Shown: positions 36,246-44,594 of the stretch, piece after piece | Layout: each line of letters opens with the position of its first letter | Position numbering within the stretch: the first letter of the stretch is position 1 | Assembly (NCBI GenBank): GCA_045541305.1 | Contig: JAZQIV010000176.1 | Coordinates: forward strand, 1 to 64,000 | Length of the DNA stretch: 64,000 nucleotides | Source: RGIG3009 sp045541305 | GTDB lineage: Bacteria; Bacillota; Clostridia; Oscillospirales; Acutalibacteraceae | Direction: 5' to 3' | The notes under the pieces: model-generated | Told to the model about the DNA's origin: nothing | Seen by the model: the letters and a program-made list of their open reading frames with translations, nothing else | The model's database searches: none | Position numbers and translations under genes: made by a program

Positions 36246-37406
36246 TTAAAAATAAAACTCGCTCTTTGCGGGACGAATATTCGTTAAGGCACCGGTATAG
36301 TGGCGCAATGTATGTGGTTGATAAGGGTGCTTTAGACATTCTTCCTCGTTGATTTCAATGCCAATGCCCGGCTTGTCCGGGATCGTGATATACCCATCTT
36401 TATATTCCAACTCTTCATTTGTGACATCTTTACGCCACTCAACATCCGAATACATGATCTCCAGTATTTCAAAATTAGGACAGCAAGCAGCGAGCTGAAG
36501 GGTTGCCGCATTCGCAACCGGGCCGGAAGGATTGTGAGGGGCAAAGGGGATATAGTGCGCCTCCGCTTGAGCGGCGATCTTTTTCAGTTCCATAATGCCA
36601 CCTGCGTGGGAAATATCGGGTTGGATATAATCCGCAGCTCGCAGTTCAAACAATTCCCGGTAATCTCGGCGGCTGTAGAGCCGTTCTCCGGCGGAAATCG
36701 CAACAGGAGACTTTTCTCGGACTGCTTTGAGGGCTTCCAGATTATCGGGTGGAACGGGTTCCTCAAAGAATAGGGGCTTGAACTGTTCCAATTCTTTGGC
36801 GATGCGTATGCCGGTGGGTACATCAAATCTGCCGTGACCCTCTATCAGTAAATCGACCTCATTGCCAACAGCCTCGCGCACAGCCGCCACGTTGCGAAGT
36901 GCTTTGTTTAGCTCAGCGTTGGATATGTTCATATAGTTTTTGCCGAACGGATCCCACTTCATTGCAGTCACTCCGCGTTTGACCGCAATTTTTGCCTTTT
37001 CGGCAAATTCTTCAGGCTCTTTTGCTCCGGCAAACCAACCATTAACATAAATGCGTACTTTATCGTGCACCTTACCGCCTAACAGCTGATAAACCGGAAC
37101 ATTAAGGTGCTTACCTAAAATATCCCACAATGCTACTTCAACAGCGGATAAGGCAGACATAAGTACGGGCCCTCCGCGCCAATATGCATTCCGATAAATA
37201 TCATGATAATGTTTTTCGATTTCAAGCGGGTTTTTGCCGATCAGGTATTCTTTAATATGCTCGAGCGCTCCTAAAAAGGCTTTTTCCTTGTATTCCAACG
37301 TGCCTTCTCCCACGCCGGTGATGCCCTCATCGGTATACACTTTTACAAAAATCCAATTTGTTCTGAAGCAATCGACAACAAAAGGTTTAACATCCGTGAT
37401 TTTCAT
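36246..37406 (-). CDS. Enolase-superfamily sugar-acid dehydratase (DgoD-like)
   Basis: The protein has 386 residues of the mandelate racemase/muconate lactonizing subgroup. The N-terminal capping domain includes TDEGITGVGEGTLEYKEKA. The barrel carries KWDPFG (catalytic-base region), the metal-binding series IEGHGRFD, FFEEPVPPDN and ISAGERLYSR, and the HN of FAPHNPSGP. Overall it resembles D-galactonate dehydratase, which converts an aldonate to its 2-keto-3-deoxy derivative. The exact sugar acid is uncertain. Its start overlaps the stop of the upstream hydrolase gene by four bases, so the two are translationally coupled. Confidence 0.85.
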   Translation of the reverse strand: MKITDVKPFVVDCFRTNWIFVKVYTDEGITGVGEGTLEYKEKAFLGALEHIKEYLIGKNPLEIEKHYHDIYRNAYWRGGPVLMSALSAVEVALWDILGKHLNVPVYQLLGGKVHDKVRIYVNGWFAGAKEPEEFAEKAKIAVKRGVTAMKWDPFGKNYMNISNAELNKALRNVAAVREAVGNEVDLLIEGHGRFDVPTGIRIAKELEQFKPLFFEEPVPPDNLEALKAVREKSPVAISAGERLYSRRDYRELFELRAADYIQPDISHAGGIMELKKIAAQAEAHYIPFAPHNPSGPVANAATLQLAACCPNFEILEIMYSDVEWRKDVTNEELEYKDGYITIPDKPGIGIEINEEECLKHPYQPHTLRHYTGALTNIRPAKSEFYF

Positions 37407-38077
37407 ATGACTATCTCCTCGTAAATGGTAGGAATGATTTTGTTGTTGACGTGAAAATCATTTGGGTTTATCTCGTCAAACATTCCCCAGTGGATGGGAA
37501 CGACCAATTTTGCACCGATTTTTTTACTGAAAGTTTCCGCATCGTGCATATTCATATTATTGCCCACCCCGTTTATCGGCACAAAAGCAATATCGGGTTT
37601 GGTACCGATATCGTTAATAACCTTTTCGTTGTATAAGGTATCGCCGGCAATATAATAGGTTTTATCGCCATATGACAAGATGACGCCGATGGCGCTTGTG
37701 TCGCTATGTTCAGCATAGACTGCTTCAAATGTAATGCCCTTCTCTGTCCAAACCGTGCCGCGATTAAAAAGCACATAGTTATGAGTTGCGCCATGCTTCC
37801 TTGCGACTTGCCAGGCGTTCCCCGAAGCCAAAACACAAATGTTTTCGTGCTTGCTTAAAATAACATTCAATGTTTCGGGATCGGTGTGATCCAGGTGGTT
37901 ATGCGTTAAAACCAGTATGTCGGGTTTTATCTCGAAAAAATGCGCGTCAATGGGTTGCCGACGGTAATTGCGGGGATTTATTTTTTCCACACTGTTTGAC
38001 AGATAAGGATCCACCATCACTTTTATGCCCGCAAAATCCAATAAAAGGCCGGCTTGCCCTAACCAAACGACTTTCAT
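37403..38077 (-). CDS. UlaG/YtkL-like metal-dependent hydrolase (possible sugar lactonase)
   Basis: The protein has 224 residues of the MBL fold, of the UPF0173/UlaG-like branch. It opens MKVVWLGQAGLLLDF, has the metal motif LTHNHLDHTDP and YIAGDTLY, and ends with a VVPIHWGMFDE histidine. UlaG hydrolyses L-ascorbate-6-phosphate lactone. In front of an aldonate dehydratase gene, a sugar-lactone hydrolysis is a reasonable inference. The start at 38077 has GAGGTTG; the longer frame (to 38146) would extend across the promoter. It is the first gene of the minus-strand operon. Confidence 0.8.
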   Translation of the reverse strand: MKVVWLGQAGLLLDFAGIKVMVDPYLSNSVEKINPRNYRRQPIDAHFFEIKPDILVLTHNHLDHTDPETLNVILSKHENICVLASGNAWQVARKHGATHNYVLFNRGTVWTEKGITFEAVYAEHSDTSAIGVILSYGDKTYYIAGDTLYNEKVINDIGTKPDIAFVPINGVGNNMNMHDAETFSKKIGAKLVVPIHWGMFDEINPNDFHVNNKIIPTIYEEIVI

Positions 38078-38129
38078 TTTCAACCTCGTTCTTTCGCTCT
38101 TGAAAAAATAAGAAAAAACTGTATAATTC

Positions 38130-38194
38130 AGTATATAATACTTCAAGGAGTTTTGTTTAAGTATACTGTATGATTTTTTAAAAATACTGTATTT
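38130..38194 (-). promoter_or_regulatory. AraC-type activator element and promoter of the minus-strand sugar-acid operon
   Basis: Read on the minus strand, a 42-bp element (38194-38153) contains two direct repeats ATACAGTA 21 bp apart and ends in TTAAACAA. Seventeen bases later comes TATACTGAA (-10 at 38135-38130). The poor -35 (AAACAA) with a good -10 is typical of activator-dependent promoters. The same layout occurs at 39149-39213 before the aldolase gene. The element also abuts the regulator's own SD. Confidence 0.7.
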
Positions 38195-38208
38195 CAGGAG
38201 GTTGAAAT

Positions 38209-38982
38209 ATGCTTAGAAATCTAGGCGCCGGTCTTTTTAGAAGCGAAAGAATATTCGGCAATTTAGAGCGCTCAACTGAACGAGTAGTCACCACGTTCGA
38301 GATCGATTTGTATCGGAGAGATGGCGGTATCGCACACTTGAACGGCGAAAAGTTGCCGATAAAAAAAGGTGCAATCTTGGTCGCATCCCCCGGCGATAAG
38401 CGATATAGCATTTTACCTTTTTCATGCTATTATTTACATTTCGAGACCGATGATGAGCAAATCATTTCTCTGATGCAAGAAATCAACGGACTTTACGATT
38501 ATTGTAATTATGAAAAATTGTCGCAAAAAATTAAAGAATTAGATATACTTTATAAAGCGCAAGAGAATTATTTCGGTCTTAAAGAAACGGCCCTCATTAT
38601 CGATATTCTGTACGAAATCTATCAAACAAAGCAAAAGCAATTTCACTCAAGTTTCCCAACCTCGCTGAACATAGCACTGTCACATATTGAAAACAACTTC
38701 GCTGAAAAAATGACTGTCAAGGAACTGGCAGGACTTGGCAATATCAGTGAATCGCTATTACAGAAGCTCTTCGTAAAACATTTGGGCGATACACCGAATT
38801 CCTATTTAATTAAAGTGCGATTGCGGGAAGCTAAAAAAATGCTGACCGAAACAGACTGGAATTTGCAGGTGGTTTCCGAAAAATGCGGTTTCTTTTCCAT
38901 GAGCTATTTTTGCGACTGTTTCAAGCGGAACGTTGGTATTTCTCCAAATAAATATCGTAAAATGAATCGATACAACATCTAA
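38209..38982 (+). CDS. AraC-family transcriptional regulator of the sugar-acid genes
   Basis: The protein has 257 residues. A cupin-like N-terminal sensor (about 20-80; HLNGEKLPIKKGAILVASPG) and a helical linker precede the AraC DNA-binding domain (about 160-255). This contains MTVKELAGLGNISESLLQKL, a second helix-turn-helix around VVSEKCGFFSMSYFCDCF, and VGISPNKYRK. CAGGAGG precedes the ATG. Near-identical 42-bp elements with AraC-style direct repeats flank the gene, one before each catabolic operon, so it is the probable activator of both. Confidence 0.88.
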   Translation: MLRNLGAGLFRSERIFGNLERSTERVVTTFEIDLYRRDGGIAHLNGEKLPIKKGAILVASPGDKRYSILPFSCYYLHFETDDEQIISLMQEINGLYDYCNYEKLSQKIKELDILYKAQENYFGLKETALIIDILYEIYQTKQKQFHSSFPTSLNIALSHIENNFAEKMTVKELAGLGNISESLLQKLFVKHLGDTPNSYLIKVRLREAKKMLTETDWNLQVVSEKCGFFSMSYFCDCFKRNVGISPNKYRKMNRYNI

Positions 38983-39045
38983 ACTGCACACTTATACCTA
39001 TTAAAGGAAGTTGACGCTATTTTGGTAATTGTGTGCCATCAATTG

Positions 39046-39079
39046 AAATCCACTCTACCGTTTGGCGGAGTGGATTTTT
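39046..39079 (+). terminator. Intrinsic terminator of the AraC-type gene
   Basis: AAATCCACTC and GAGTGGATTT form the stem, with further CCG/CGG pairing inside, followed by TTTTTG. It lies about 65 bases after the regulator stop codon. Confidence 0.65.
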
Positions 39080-39148
39080 GCTTCGCTTTCGTATTTTTTG
39101 TGCCTGAGATTTGACAAAGGATGCATGACGAAAATCCGCAGCATATCA

Positions 39149-39213
39149 AAATACAGGATTTTTAAAAAATCATACAGCATACTTAAACAAATGTCGTCCG
39201 AATCCTGTATACT
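39149..39213 (+). promoter_or_regulatory. AraC-type activator element and promoter of the aldolase operon
   Basis: A 42-bp element (39149-39190) matches the one at 38194-38153 at 40 of 42 bases in the orientation facing the catabolic genes. Its half-sites ATACAGGA (39151) and ATACAGCA (39172) are 21 bp apart. It is followed by exactly 17 bases and TATACTGAA. The remaining leader to 39374 shows no gene. Confidence 0.7.
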
Positions 39214-39374
39214 GAACGTGTAGTATTTTTACATTTTATGTTCAGGAACGCCCAAAAAGGCTTTCGGGTGTTTTGGCAAGACGGCTGGTTGAATGTGGTT
39301 TTACGAAAGATTCCAGATAATTCCACATAATTCCCAGAAATATTCAGTGTGAAAGAATTTGTTTGAGGTGTATG

Positions 39375-40139
39375 ATGAATAAGTATATAAACCTTGCAGA
39401 GAAGCTTGAAAAAAGGGAAAAAGTTATCGGTACTACTATGACCGTTCAGACCAGTACGATTATTCTGGAAGCGATGAATAGAGATGACTTGGATTTTGTG
39501 CTGTTTGATTGTGAGCACGGCATTTTTGATACGCAAAACGTCGTTTCCCAACTTCAAATTTGCCGCCTTATTGGTTTGCCTGCCTTTTTGCGCGCACAGG
39601 ATGCAGAATATCACCTGATTGCCAAAGCGATTGATATGGGTGCTGACGGTGTCATGGTCCCTCGTACGGAGAGTTTAGAACAGTTACGCACGGCGGTTGA
39701 CGCGTTACTTTTCTATCCCGATGGCAGAAAGGGTGCCGGTGGATTTGGACAATTCAGGAAAGGAGAACAATACAACGATTTTTCAAAAACGCGTTTTTTG
39801 TTTCCGCAAATTGAATCGCCAAAAGGTATCGAAATACTGCCTCGCATGTTGGAGAAATACGGTAAGTACATAAGTGCGGTTATGATCGGTCCCTACGATC
39901 TTTCGATCATGGTGGGGACACCGCGCGATATCAAGAGCCCTGAAATGATATCTGCAATACAAAAAATCTTCGACATTAGCAACTCTTATGGTAAATCCTG
40001 TGGTATTTTTTGCGATGATGAGGTTTTGGCGCAAAAATATCGCGATATGGGATGCAATGTTCTTTGGACGGGTTGCGACAAAGATTTCTTTATGAGAGGT
40101 TTTAATCAAGAAATGGATGTCCTATCCGATATAAGATAA
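39375..40139 (+). CDS. HpcH/HpaI-family 2-keto-3-deoxy sugar-acid aldolase
   Basis: The protein has 254 residues of the HpcH/HpaI class II aldolase family. FDCEHGIFD carries the metal-binding Glu/Asp-His region. The catalytic arginine region is LRAQDAEYHLIAKAIDMGADGVMVPRTES, and FPQIESPKGIE and MIGPYDLSIMVG provide metal and phosphate-loop positions. The family splits 2-keto-3-deoxy acids to pyruvate and an aldehyde. With the dehydratase across the regulator, it completes the core of a non-phosphorylative pathway. The start at 39375 is preferred over 39372 because GAGGTG needs about five bases of spacing. Confidence 0.85.
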   Translation: MNKYINLAEKLEKREKVIGTTMTVQTSTIILEAMNRDDLDFVLFDCEHGIFDTQNVVSQLQICRLIGLPAFLRAQDAEYHLIAKAIDMGADGVMVPRTESLEQLRTAVDALLFYPDGRKGAGGFGQFRKGEQYNDFSKTRFLFPQIESPKGIEILPRMLEKYGKYISAVMIGPYDLSIMVGTPRDIKSPEMISAIQKIFDISNSYGKSCGIFCDDEVLAQKYRDMGCNVLWTGCDKDFFMRGFNQEMDVLSDIR

Positions 40140-40176
40140 TACGTTTTGATGATATCTTCGGAAAGCGAGGACGGTA

Positions 40177-41133
40177 ATGAAAATTGTTATATTAGACTAT
40201 CCGACTGAAAACCCGGGCGAAATCGATTGGAGTGGGTTCGACCGGTATGGTGAGGTCGTTCGGTATGAATACGATAAAGATGCCGATGTTGGGGAAAGAA
40301 TCGGCGATGCGGATATTGCCTTTTTAAACAAGAGCAAAGTGACACGGGCCGATCTTGAAAAATGTCCCAACCTTAAATTTATCTCCATCATTGCTACCGG
40401 ATATAATGCAGTCGATATTAAAGCTGCTCGAGAAATGGGAATCTCTGTTTCTAACGTCCCCTCGTACGGAACGGAAGCTATCGGACAACACGCTATTGCA
40501 CTGTTAATGGAGATTACCAACCGTGTTGCTCACCATGATGCCGAGGTGCGCAAAGGCCGAAAACGAGATGAGGGTGACTGGTGTTTTTGGGATTATCCCA
40601 GCATTGAGTTGGAAAACAAAACAATGGGGATTATCGGACTTGGAAGAATTGGACAGATAACTTCAAGGGTCGCCCAAGCCTTTGGGATGAAGGTGTTAGC
40701 ATACGATTCGTTTCAAAACGAGAGCCTGGTAAACGAAAACTGTCAATATACGGATTTGGATACATTGTTTGAAAAGTCTGATGTCATAGCTCTTCATTGC
40801 CCACTGTTCCCCGAAACAGAGAATCTTATCAACAAGGATACAATCGCTAAAATGAAGGATGGCGTTATCCTTATTAATAACAGCCGAGGCGCACTCATTG
40901 TTGAACAAGACCTTGCGGATGCGTTAAATAGAGGTAAAGTGTATGCTGCGGGGCTGGATGCCGTGCGAAAAGAACCGATTGACATGGATAACCCGCTTCT
41001 CAAAGCGAAAAACTGCTTTATCACGCCACATATCAGCTGGGCAGCCTTGGAGTGCAGACAAAGACTTATCTCATATTCCTTGGAAAATCTAAAACAATAT
41101 CTGGCCGGTACACCGACGAACATCGTGAATTGA
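40177..41133 (+). CDS. D-2-hydroxyacid dehydrogenase
   Basis: The protein has 318 residues of the D-isomer-specific 2-hydroxyacid dehydrogenase family. It has VPSYGTEAIGQHAIALLMEI before the coenzyme domain, the NAD motif GIIGLGRIGQITS, and HCPLFPETENLI. The catalytic arginine lies in INNSRGALIVEQDL, followed by the Glu in VRKEPI and the His in TPHISWA. This branch resembles glycerate/hydroxypyruvate-type dehydrogenases. It follows the aldolase gene by 37 bases and may reduce a 2-keto acid or an aldolase product to balance redox. Confidence 0.88.
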   Translation: MKIVILDYPTENPGEIDWSGFDRYGEVVRYEYDKDADVGERIGDADIAFLNKSKVTRADLEKCPNLKFISIIATGYNAVDIKAAREMGISVSNVPSYGTEAIGQHAIALLMEITNRVAHHDAEVRKGRKRDEGDWCFWDYPSIELENKTMGIIGLGRIGQITSRVAQAFGMKVLAYDSFQNESLVNENCQYTDLDTLFEKSDVIALHCPLFPETENLINKDTIAKMKDGVILINNSRGALIVEQDLADALNRGKVYAAGLDAVRKEPIDMDNPLLKAKNCFITPHISWAALECRQRLISYSLENLKQYLAGTPTNIVN

Positions 41134-41264
41134 TTCGCCAGGATTAGTGCCGTCTTGAAAAAGTTTGCAAAACAGAATGTTTATGATAAAGGGGAGTGTA
41201 AAATTAAAAGGTTACATGATACGCCAGTTTACTATGCGATTATACAAAAAAGGAGATTGATCTT

Positions 41265-42806
41265 ATGAAAATGCGGTCATTATTGGCGGTCTTGGTGGTG
41301 CTGTGTCTGCTGCTGTCTTTAACGGCTTGCGGTAAGCCCAATACGCCCGATCCTGTGACTACAACCACCACCGGTTCCCAGGCAGACGGAAGTGATCAGC
41401 AAACTACTTCAACCGACGCAGACGCATCCGGGGACGAAGGAACCGGCAGCACCAAAGCGACAAGCGGTACTGGGAAAACCAGTGCTTCGGGTTCAGGCGT
41501 TACCAAAACGACGAGCACCACAAAAACGCAAACAGGCGCATCCGTCGGGGCTGGTTTTATCGGTACAAGTATCAAGCTGCGTCCCGGTACAAAGGGTGCG
41601 GAAGAAGGCCTGGATTTTGGTGGAAAAACCTTTACGATGGCAGGCCCCGACAGTGAAACCTATCGCCAGATGCTTGCGGAATTCGGAAAAGAATTTAACT
41701 GTAAGGTTGAAGTTACTCGATATGATAACGCCAACTATACGCAAGCGGTTGCGGCGGCAATGGTAGCCGGAAAGCCGTTTGATATTTTGATGATGAACAG
41801 CCAAACGACTTATCCCAGCTTGGTGATTGCAAACTGTGCTGTTCCGTTACAGAAGTATCTTACGACTGCCGATATCTGGGATGGCTCCAATCCGAAAAAA
41901 GGTGGCTTTCTGACCAGCTCTATGGAAGGGTTATCCTGGAAAGGTAACATTTACGGTGTTGCCGGTGCCGGTTTGTCGTCGCCGACTGTTATGTACTACA
42001 ATAAAAAGGTATTCAAAGATGAACGATTGACAGACCCTTATGAGCTGTGGGAAAAGGGCAAATGGACTTGGGATAAGTTCCAAGAATACGGTGCTCTTTT
42101 GACTGATCCTTCCAAAGACTTCTATATGTGCGGAAATCTTATGCAACGTATTTCGTTCTCTGTACCTGCCACTTTCGACACGGACTACATTAAAGTCGAA
42201 AATGGATATATGAAAGAGAACTTATCCGACACAAAGCTCTATAATGCATTAAACCTGTTGCAAAAAATGTCCAGAGGTACTACGCAAATTATCCATCCGA
42301 CCGCCAGTATGGATGCGGCTTTGATGAACGGTAAAACGGCGTGTATCATTTACAGTTCTTCTGCATGGCAACCGCTGTACAACCAGGCAAAAGAGTCGAA
42401 TGCATTTGCGAAGGATGTAAACAATTTAGGTGTTGTTCCCATGCCGTCCGTTAAGGAAAACTCCAATAAATATAAGGGTATCATTTGGAGCTGGATGGGT
42501 TACTGTGCCGGTAACGGAACCGAAGAACCTCTTGCGGCAATTGCATTGGCGAAATTCGATAGTACGCACAACCTTCTGGAAATCGACCAAAAATCTATGC
42601 CGGATAAGGTTAGACAAATGTTCTATAACATCGTTGGCGAGGATGATCTTTACGCACCGTACTGGGGTTTAAAATCGTCTTTTGGCAGTGTACAAGACGT
42701 GCAAGCCAATATTGTCAAACAGGTTGTCAGCGGAAAGAACATCGCCCAGGTCCTTTCGGCATATAAAAAATCTTTGCAAAACATCATCGACGACGCAACG
42801 AAATAA
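41265..42806 (+). CDS. Lipoprotein sugar-binding protein of an ABC transporter
   Basis: The protein has 513 residues. The lipoprotein signal ends LSLTACG (Cys near residue 24). A long Thr/Ser-rich linker (about 30-92) precedes a family 1 solute-binding fold with KTFTMAGPD, AMVAGKPFDILMMNSQTTYP, VMYYNKKVFKDERLTDP and KWTWDKFQEYGAL. AAAGGAG precedes the ATG. No permease gene adjoins it, so it may serve the second permease pair of cluster B (60613 and 61526), which has no lipoprotein receptor of its own. That partnership is inference, based on the order in cluster A. Confidence 0.88.
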   Translation: MKMRSLLAVLVVLCLLLSLTACGKPNTPDPVTTTTTGSQADGSDQQTTSTDADASGDEGTGSTKATSGTGKTSASGSGVTKTTSTTKTQTGASVGAGFIGTSIKLRPGTKGAEEGLDFGGKTFTMAGPDSETYRQMLAEFGKEFNCKVEVTRYDNANYTQAVAAAMVAGKPFDILMMNSQTTYPSLVIANCAVPLQKYLTTADIWDGSNPKKGGFLTSSMEGLSWKGNIYGVAGAGLSSPTVMYYNKKVFKDERLTDPYELWEKGKWTWDKFQEYGALLTDPSKDFYMCGNLMQRISFSVPATFDTDYIKVENGYMKENLSDTKLYNALNLLQKMSRGTTQIIHPTASMDAALMNGKTACIIYSSSAWQPLYNQAKESNAFAKDVNNLGVVPMPSVKENSNKYKGIIWSWMGYCAGNGTEEPLAAIALAKFDSTHNLLEIDQKSMPDKVRQMFYNIVGEDDLYAPYWGLKSSFGSVQDVQANIVKQVVSGKNIAQVLSAYKKSLQNIIDDATK

Positions 42807-42838
42807 GTGTCAAGATGAGTATGAAAGGAGCAACTACT

Positions 42839-44386
42839 ATGAAAATAAGCACTCGCAAATTGTTATCGTTGATCTTGGCAGTGGCACTTGTAGTGGGCAT
42901 TCCCTTTTTTCACCTGGATATGGATGTGTTAGCGGATAGCGGAACCATAAACCTTTTTGGTGCTGACGGTTTGTTGACTACCAAAACCGCGTGGACGACC
43001 GGCGGTGTCGTCGACCAGACCGCAGGACATGATGGCGGAGCCTGTATTAAACTAACACAAAGTCAGTATATCCAGTACAAGAATGCTCTGCTTTCCCAAA
43101 TGACGGTAGGGCAACCGTATGAGCTGAGCTTTTGGTATAAAACCGACAATATTCCCACCGCTGTAAACCATCTTTTTAAATTGTCCTTTATGCAAACATC
43201 CAGCAGTATCGGTGGTGTGATTGCGAAAGATTCCGAACTTCCGCCTACAAACGGCGCGTGGAAAAAAATGACGCTGTACGTTACCAACAATATCGAAACA
43301 ACGGAAAACGGATATTTTCGGTTGCAGGCGCCGGGTGCCAGCGGAACCTACTATGTAGACGATATCAGTCTTGTACCCACGAATGCTGTTACATCCACTA
43401 ATCTGGTGATGAACGGTGACTTTGAATTTGGTGCCGATTATTTTTCGTACTGGCTGGGCGGCAGCACGGCGGTACAAGCGAGTCAAGAAGCGGGTCGCGG
43501 CTGGGTAATGACACATACCGGCAGTTACTTAAAATACAACAGAGCGTTGCTGGGCCTGATGCAAGCAGGGGTAACGTATGAATTGAGCTTTGATTATAAG
43601 CTGAATAAAGACACGAAATTTGCATTGAAACATGGTAGCAGTTGTGTTGCACTGAGCGATACGACTTTGGAGGCAACCGATGCGTGGCGGCATGTGTCCT
43701 ATGATGTTGCCATTGCGAACGCTATGACTACGAATTCTACTTCGGGTAATTTAACGTTTCAACTTGCTGCAGGGACCACCATGTCCCTCGACAATCTCGT
43801 CTTGAAAAAGAAAGTGGCGGAGGTTATACCGCCGGCACCGACAGTAGGTGAGGTTTCGGGTGCCACGCTGTATATTGCCGATGAGAACAACACCGCCTAT
43901 CCCGACGGGACTCTCGCCATTAAGACGGATGCGCCGGCAGTTGCTGTTCCGGAAGGATGTTCCGTGGTAGAATACGGGACCATTGCCCATCCGTATCAGT
44001 TGTTGAACGGCACAGATTTGACTTTGGGAACGGAAAACCTCGGAAGTCCGGCTCGCGCCAAAGGGGAAGTTCTCACAGTGGGTTCCTACTACGCCGTGTT
44101 CCCCAATTCGACGAGTATCAGCGGCGGCGTGAAGATTGCCGTGCGGTCGTATATCAAGTACAAGGATGCGGAGAACGTCGAGCAGACGATTTATTCCGAG
44201 GAGACGTATGTCAAATCTACCAATCAAATCAAACGGGCAATGGCAAAAGATTTGATTAATAATTATTCTAATGTAACGTATGATTCGGCGGATATTAGCG
44301 GAGGCACAGTGGATATCGCTGCTGCTGATATCGCAAAGGTGTGGGCGTTTGTCAAACGAAATCGTGCATATTTCGATAGTTTGTAA
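42839..44386 (+). CDS. Secreted surface protein with two CBM4/9-like domains
   Basis: The protein has 515 residues. The start at 42839 follows AAAGGAG and opens a signal peptide (KISTRKLLSLILAVALVVG). Two jelly-roll modules (about 35-175 and 180-325) each show the CBM4/9-like pattern: a GDFE or equivalent start, a YELSFWYKT or YELSFDYKL strand and a YYVDDISL or MSLDNLVL end. The C-terminal region (about 340-515) is homologous to the end of the protein at 4628 (EYGTI, AVRSYIKYKD). No catalytic motif is present. It is an extracellular carbohydrate-binding protein. Confidence 0.78.
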   Translation: MKISTRKLLSLILAVALVVGIPFFHLDMDVLADSGTINLFGADGLLTTKTAWTTGGVVDQTAGHDGGACIKLTQSQYIQYKNALLSQMTVGQPYELSFWYKTDNIPTAVNHLFKLSFMQTSSSIGGVIAKDSELPPTNGAWKKMTLYVTNNIETTENGYFRLQAPGASGTYYVDDISLVPTNAVTSTNLVMNGDFEFGADYFSYWLGGSTAVQASQEAGRGWVMTHTGSYLKYNRALLGLMQAGVTYELSFDYKLNKDTKFALKHGSSCVALSDTTLEATDAWRHVSYDVAIANAMTTNSTSGNLTFQLAAGTTMSLDNLVLKKKVAEVIPPAPTVGEVSGATLYIADENNTAYPDGTLAIKTDAPAVAVPEGCSVVEYGTIAHPYQLLNGTDLTLGTENLGSPARAKGEVLTVGSYYAVFPNSTSISGGVKIAVRSYIKYKDAENVEQTIYSEETYVKSTNQIKRAMAKDLINNYSNVTYDSADISGGTVDIAAADIAKVWAFVKRNRAYFDSL

Positions 44387-44405
44387 TGGGATAGGAGTGG
44401 TTTGC

Positions 44406-44534
44406 TTGAAAAAAATATATATTCAACCGGATATCATCATTACCTCATTTAGCAGTCGGGAAATGATTGCCAACAATATTTTTTCCGGTGTTATTTACAA
44501 TTCCGAAGATTTGGTAGACGATGATGCGGAATGA
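44406..44534 (+). CDS. Tiny conserved-type peptide (second MKKxYxxP copy)
   Basis: A TTG-start frame of 42 codons, with GGGATAGGAG upstream, encodes MKKIYIQPDIIITSFSSREM and a tail ending LVDDDAE. It shares the basic-aromatic-Pro start, hydrophobic middle and acidic end with the peptide at 6535. Like that one, it follows a secreted protein carrying the same C-terminal domain and precedes a small Thr-rich lipoprotein. There is no signal peptide. The repeated gene order is the main support that it is real. Confidence 0.6.
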   Translation: MKKIYIQPDIIITSFSSREMIANNIFSGVIYNSEDLVDDDAE

Positions 44535-44594
44535 TCGCCGGCAGATGTGCCGTGCCAAACAGTTACTGTCTCTTATAAAAAAGGAGGGACCTTT

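Noticed and set aside
40981..41264. Promoter directly before the lipoprotein binding protein at 41265
   Set aside because: Several TTG-like and TATGAT-like boxes occur, but none has 16-18 base spacing. Read-through from the sugar-acid operon cannot be excluded.
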